10,786 nt of DNA from NCBI GenBank assembly GCA_020061725.1, contig JAGUXS010000010.1, forward strand, positions 1 to 10,786, given 5' to 3'. Made by a program: the position numbers and the translations under genes. The first letter of the stretch is position 1, and each line of letters opens with the position of its first letter. Below the pieces are notes generated by a model, which worked only from the letters and a program-made list of their open reading frames with translations, was not told the origin of the DNA and made no database searches. The stretch is from Patescibacteria group bacterium. GTDB taxonomy: Bacteria; Patescibacteriota; Patescibacteriia; UBA2591; PGYQ01. Positions 7,527 through 10,786 of the stretch are shown here, in pieces.

Positions 7527-7602
7527 TGGCACGGGAGCCAGGACTTGAACCTGGAACCTCTGGTTTTGGAGACCAGCGCTCTACCAATTGAGCTACACCC
7601 GC
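7527..7602 (-). tRNA. tRNA-Trp (anticodon CCA), with encoded 3' CCA
   Basis: The minus strand folds as a 76-nt cloverleaf. It has an acceptor 5' strand GCGGGTG, D arm GCTC/GAGC, anticodon stem CTGGT/ACCAG with loop CTCCAAA (anticodon CCA at 7567-7569), variable loop AGGTT, T arm CCAGG/CCTGG with loop TTCAAGT, 3' acceptor strand CTCCCGT, discriminator G73 and a gene-encoded CCA. G73 and CCA are normal for bacterial tRNA-Trp. The acceptor stem has a G1-U72 wobble and a U6-U67 mismatch; all other stems pair fully. The anticodon reads UGG only, which fits UGA remaining a stop codon (see prfB). It lies downstream of the HD gene on the same strand. I see no clear promoter of its own, so it may be part of a longer transcript. 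Confidence 0.93.
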
Positions 7603-7746
7603 ACATAAAAATCAAAATTTAAAAAAATATTTAATAATTTCTCCCTTAATTTAATATTTTCTTAATCTCAAAACTCAAATATCAAATATTAAACCTATCT
7701 TAAATCCACTATAATTAAGACTCATCTCTTTTAAAGTAGCACAATT

Positions 7747-8339
7747 TTAAATTTTAAAATTGAACCATTTTTTTAGTATATTATATTGTTCCCTAACCAT
7801 TTTCTTTTCATTATTAAAAAATATTTTACTTTGATAATCACGTTCAATTTTTTTAATATTGTATTTCATAGTTTTTGAAAAATTACTGTTTACATATTTT
7901 CCTACCCACAAATAAAATGGTGGTAAAAAATGCGCTATTGCATCCGCAGAAGCTACAATTTTTTCTTCCAATGTTTTTGGTAGATAATTTCTGCAACGAT
8001 GTTTTAACACAATATTTTTTATTTTTTCAGCGAGGCTTTGATCGAAACCTTTTGTAATCAATAAATTATAAGTCTTTTTCGATCCTATTTCATCGTGCGG
8101 TTCAGCATCTTCAAGTCTTGCTATATCATGAAATAATGAGCCAAGCCAAACTATATTCAAATCAGCTCCATATTTTTTGGCCATTTGTTTACTATATTCA
8201 ATTACAGGCTTAACGTGAATATCCCAAAACCACTATAAAATCTTTTTGTATCAGCGTCAGAAAAACTATGTTTGGCAATAACTGGATTGTAATGAAGATC
8301 TTTTATTTCTTCTTCTAATTTTTTAATTATTTTTTCCAT
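7747..8339 (-). pseudogene. HD-domain phosphohydrolase gene, broken by a 1-nt frameshift
   Basis: Two overlapping minus-strand frames together encode one HD-family protein. The first frame starts at ATG 8339-8337, gives MEKIIKKLEEE...TKRFYSGF and then runs out of frame to a TAA at 8204-8202. The second continues as WDIHVKPVIEYSKQ-MAKKYGADLN... to the TAA at 7747. Adding one T to the TTTTGGG at 8229-8223 restores a frame of about 197 residues. The second frame cannot extend upstream because of a TAG at 8235-8233. The joined protein has the metal-ligand pattern of HD hydrolases: His42, HD (71-72, in LFHDIA), His82, His114 and Asp133 (SADAIAHF). The first His lies only in the part upstream of the internal ATG at 8184, so the 145-residue 3' frame alone would lack a ligand. 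Substrate is unknown; related HD proteins hydrolyse phosphate esters of nucleotides. It sits 56 bp downstream of the propeller gene. Confidence 0.7.
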
Positions 8340-8345
8340 ATTATA

Positions 8346-8352
8346 CTCCCTT
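8346..8352 (-). promoter_or_regulatory. Strong ribosome binding site of the HD gene
   Basis: On the minus strand AAGGGAG lies 6 nt before the ATG at 8339-8337. It supports that codon as the true start and therefore supports reading the two HD frames as one broken gene. It is the only clear SD sequence before a start codon in this window; der, the LCP gene, prfB, smc and the propeller gene have none. Confidence 0.75.
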
Positions 8353-8395
8353 ATATAAAAATTTTTACAAACTAAAAACTATCATCTAATTTATA

Positions 8396-10636
8396 TTATT
8401 CAATCTTTGATTCATAAACTTTATTATCAGAAAGAATATAAAGTTTATTTTTTTCTTCATTAACAATAAAATTTTTCAACTGAATAAATTTTTCAGAAGT
8501 ATATTGTTTTTGAACTTTTCCTTGTTTATCAAGAATTATTAATCTTTTAGTTGAAGGATCTAGAATATAGATATATTTAGAATTAAAACTTGTCCAAATT
8601 TTGGTTGGATTTTTTAAAGCCAATTCAAGATTTTTTAAAACAAATTCTTGTTTTTTGCCTTGAATAAATTTCAAAACTTCTCCATTGGATTTTAAAACAT
8701 AAATAGCGCCATCAATAGCCATTGAAACCCCTTCATTTAAATTAATTTGTTCATCTTTAAGCCAATTATTTTTTTCTCCAAAACTGGTTTGCGTTGGATA
8801 ATATTTATAAATTTGATTATTTTCCGAATCAAGTAAATAAATTTTTTGAGAATAAATAACAAAATCTTCAATTTTTTTAGTTTCAACTGGCAATTTAAGG
8901 GCTATTGATTCTAAATTTTTATTGAGAATATTAAATTTAATTATTTCATTAGCATTAGAAAATAAAATAGAATTTTTATCGTAAGGTTTTGCATTCTCAA
9001 ATGATTTATTTTCTTGTAAATCCTTAAAAACAGAAAAAATCTTTTTTTCTTTAAAATCAAATTTAAAAATTGAATTATCTTGATTGTAAAAATAAAGTTG
9101 CTGATTTAAAAAAACTAAATTAAATTTCTCTTTGCTAAGAGACGAATTAGAATTTAAAAGATTCAAATCTGTTACTATTAAAGGATTTTCAATCACTGTA
9201 ATATTTCTTAATTGATTAAGTTGAATTTCTGTTTCTTTTTGAATTTTTTGAAATTTTGCTAAATTTTCAGGAGAATCTTTTAATATTTTTTCAGATAATT
9301 TTAAAATTTCTTCTAAAGTTTTTTCAGCCCTTTTTTTATCTTTATAAATTAAAGCAGCACCAACAGCGTTTTGTTTATTTTCTATTTTTTCAAGTAATTG
9401 TTTATTCTCTTTAATTTGATTATCTTTAGTTTGTTTTCTATCTAACAAAATGATGCTATAAACCAAAAACAAAGCCAAAATTAAAGCGGAAATAAATAAT
9501 ATTTTACTTAGACAAGAGAATAATTTAAATTTATTTGTCAATTTTAATAAAAATGGATAACGAGTAATAAATGATAAATAATACTTTTTTTCTTCCTTTG
9601 CTGGTTGGCAAATAGAAAGTTCTTTTTTTATTCCGCATCTTTTTAGAATATTCCATGACTTATTATGAAAAGAGTTAGGTATTAAAGAAATTTTTCCAGC
9701 AGAATCTAATGCCACGATAGAAGGCGAAGAATTTATTTTTTTGTGAAATTTTATTTGCCAATTAGAAAATAAATTTAACCATTTTTTTTGAATTTTTAAT
9801 AAATTCGATAAAAATGAAGGTCTAAGAATTTTATCTGTTTTTTCTCTTTGATTAGCTAATTCAAATAAAGAATTATTAGTTTGAGTTAATTTTATTGTTT
9901 TAATTTCATTCCTTTTATTCAATAAACTATTTTTAATTATTACTCCGGCAAAAATATTTTTTGTTTTTAAATTACTTAAAAGATTTTGAAATTTTGAAAT
10001 AGCCGAATTAACTTCCCAATCATTGATAATTCTTTTTATTTTTTCTGAAGCAATAAAATCAAAAATTCCAGAAGAAGTAAAAAAAATATTATCGTTAACG
10101 CTAATTGAACCGTTTGTAATTGAAGAAAATAATTTTAATGGGTTGAACGGAATATTATTTGCTCTAACTTTTTCAATAATATCAATAATTCTATTTTCAT
10201 GAATCAAAAAAGCTGAAAAAATCTCTCCAATTTGAGCAAAATAAATTGATTCATTTTTTACTATTGCCACAAGCATGTTTATTTTTTTAAACCAATTATT
10301 TTGGCTAATTCTTATAATTTTAGCAAATTCTTGATTAGCTTTTTGTAAAATCGTTTCAAAAATTTCTTCGATATTTAAATTTTCTTTATTTACATCCGAA
10401 CGATAATAATTAACTTGCATCTCTTTAATCATTCGCTCAATAATTTCTTTTTGCGATGTTTTAGAAGAAAAATCAGAAAGAGCGACTAAAATTATCAATT
10501 GTCCCAGTTTTGCTTCTCGTTCATTTGAAGGTTCAACAATATAAACATTTCCCCATGTTTCAGTTAATTTTGGATTATTAATTAAAAAGCTGGCGATTTG
10601 AATATTATCTTTAGAAAATTTTTTTGAATTAAACAT
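8396..10636 (-). CDS. PP2C-like domain / transmembrane / beta-propeller protein of unknown function
   Basis: This 746-residue membrane protein has no assigned function. Residues about 20-240 resemble a PP2C (PPM) phosphatase fold: the core strand pair INMLVAIVKNESIYFAQIGEIFSAFLI (about 119-145) recalls the family's LVALI..G.LYVANVGDSRAYLI, and NDNIFFTSSGIFDFI (about 181-195) recalls GD.LLLCSDGL.D.L. The metal-binding aspartates are missing (IGEI for VGDS, SSGIFD for SDGLTD), so catalysis is doubtful. A basic linker follows, then one membrane segment (about 378-399), a charged helical stretch (about 403-480) and a C-terminal region of repeated short strands with YFYNQDN, IYLLDSENN, IYVLKSNGE and IYILDPSTK motifs (about 485-746), typical of an NHL/YVTN-like beta-propeller. 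The PP2C-like part should be cytoplasmic and the propeller extracytoplasmic. The ATG at 10634-10636 is preferred; an in-frame TTG at 10643-10645 would add three residues. It has no SD sequence. Domain calls are by eye. Confidence 0.85.
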   Translation of the reverse strand: MFNSKKFSKDNIQIASFLINNPKLTETWGNVYIVEPSNEREAKLGQLIILVALSDFSSKTSQKEIIERMIKEMQVNYYRSDVNKENLNIEEIFETILQKANQEFAKIIRISQNNWFKKINMLVAIVKNESIYFAQIGEIFSAFLIHENRIIDIIEKVRANNIPFNPLKLFSSITNGSISVNDNIFFTSSGIFDFIASEKIKRIINDWEVNSAISKFQNLLSNLKTKNIFAGVIIKNSLLNKRNEIKTIKLTQTNNSLFELANQREKTDKILRPSFLSNLLKIQKKWLNLFSNWQIKFHKKINSSPSIVALDSAGKISLIPNSFHNKSWNILKRCGIKKELSICQPAKEEKKYYLSFITRYPFLLKLTNKFKLFSCLSKILFISALILALFLVYSIILLDRKQTKDNQIKENKQLLEKIENKQNAVGAALIYKDKKRAEKTLEEILKLSEKILKDSPENLAKFQKIQKETEIQLNQLRNITVIENPLIVTDLNLLNSNSSLSKEKFNLVFLNQQLYFYNQDNSIFKFDFKEKKIFSVFKDLQENKSFENAKPYDKNSILFSNANEIIKFNILNKNLESIALKLPVETKKIEDFVIYSQKIYLLDSENNQIYKYYPTQTSFGEKNNWLKDEQINLNEGVSMAIDGAIYVLKSNGEVLKFIQGKKQEFVLKNLELALKNPTKIWTSFNSKYIYILDPSTKRLIILDKQGKVQKQYTSEKFIQLKNFIVNEEKNKLYILSDNKVYESKIE

Positions 10637-10683
10637 AAAAAACAATTAACATAAAAATTAATTTATAATTCATCTTTAATGTA

Positions 10684-10733
10684 TTGACTTACGATATGTT
10701 CTGTATTTTATCACAGAACGTATCGTAAGTCAA
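10684..10733. repeat. 21-bp inverted repeat with 8-nt centre
   Basis: The left arm (10684-10704) and right arm (10713-10733) are reverse complements at 20 of 21 positions, around the centre ATTTTATC. The single difference (T10697 versus G10720) would be a U-G wobble in plus-strand RNA and an A-C mismatch in minus-strand RNA. Neither side is followed by a T-run, so it is not a standard intrinsic terminator. It could be an operator, a mobile-element end or a structured RNA. Confidence 0.9.
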
Positions 10734-10786
10734 CAGTTTATATCTATACAGCGATTGATAGAGTAACCAAAGTGCCTTTTCATAAT
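10689..10786 (-). CDS. Possible 3' end of a gene entering from the right, unidentified
   Basis: The minus strand is open from the window edge to a TAA at 10691-10689, giving 31 residues beginning YEKALWLLYQSLYR and ending CDKIQNIS. The base composition of 10740-10786 is visibly richer in G and C than the neighbouring genes. The frame runs through the inverted repeat and the promoter listed above, so both readings cannot be fully right unless they overlap. I do not recognise the family. Two other frames are also briefly open here, so this is a weak call. Confidence 0.25.
   Translation of the reverse strand, partial: YEKALWLLYQSLYRYKLLTYDTFCDKIQNIS
10705..10733 (-). promoter_or_regulatory. Promoter for the propeller gene, inside the inverted repeat
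   Basis: On the minus strand TTGACT (10733-10728) is followed after exactly 17 bases by TAAAAT (10710-10705), preceded by TG and one base (extended -10). Both hexamers match consensus at five of six positions. A start near 10698 leaves a leader of about 62 nt before the ATG at 10636. The -10 coincides with the centre of the palindrome, including a CTGT-N8-ACAG core (10701-10716), the classical place for a repressor to bind. Confidence 0.55.

Noticed and set aside
7635..7655. Second AAGGGAG on the minus strand as an RBS of a small gene before the tRNA
   Set aside because: No ATG, GTG or TTG follows at suitable spacing with an open frame; it lies in the untranslated gap between the HD gene and the tRNA.
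7875..8057. Plus-strand frame of 60 codons
   Set aside because: It is antisense to the HD-domain reading frame, which carries recognisable metal-ligand motifs; no homology or SD sequence supports it.
8396..10645. TTG start at 10645 for the propeller gene
   Set aside because: An ATG three codons downstream (10634-10636) is more likely, and neither start has an SD sequence to favour the TTG.

Overview
The window is very AT-rich (roughly a quarter G+C by eye), with long A and T homopolymers and compact genes. Together with the near-absence of Shine-Dalgarno (SD) sequences, a shortened SMC protein and a large lineage-type membrane protein with a degenerate PP2C-like head, this suggests a member of the Patescibacteria (Candidate Phyla Radiation). 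That assignment is inference from composition and gene style, not from a marker-gene tree. The code is almost certainly standard: prfB (RF2, the UGA-specific release factor) is intact and has the classical UGA frameshift site, and every complete gene ends in TAA.

Layout. Minus strand, left: der (ribosome-assembly GTPase, 24-1388) and, upstream of it, a membrane-anchored LytR-CpsA-Psr (LCP) protein with a LytR_C domain (1491-2942). A 339-bp AT-rich divergent intergenic region follows, with a plausible extended -10 promoter at each end. Plus strand, centre: prfB (3282-4395, via a +1 programmed frameshift near 3348) and smc (4569-7283). The SMC has textbook ABC heads but only about 490 residues between them and no recognisable hinge or zinc hook. 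Minus strand, right, convergent with smc: a 746-residue PP2C-like / transmembrane / beta-propeller protein (8396-10636), an HD-domain phosphohydrolase gene broken by a 1-nt frameshift (7747-8339), and tRNA-Trp(CCA) (7527-7602). These three may form one transcription unit.

The right edge holds a 21-bp inverted repeat (10684-10733) with an 8-nt centre. It contains a strong-looking promoter reading into the propeller gene (TTGACT-17-TAAAAT with a TGN extension) and a CTGT-N8-ACAG core resembling an SOS box. It also overlaps the 3' end of a possible partial reading frame coming in from outside the window.

Functionally, the core genes cover ribosome biogenesis (der), translation termination (prfB), decoding (tRNA-Trp), chromosome organisation (smc) and envelope polymer attachment (LCP). 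The most unusual items are the apparently hingeless SMC, the PP2C-like/propeller membrane protein with its palindromic promoter, and the broken HD gene, which alone has a clear SD sequence. I see no CRISPR array and no complete mobile element.
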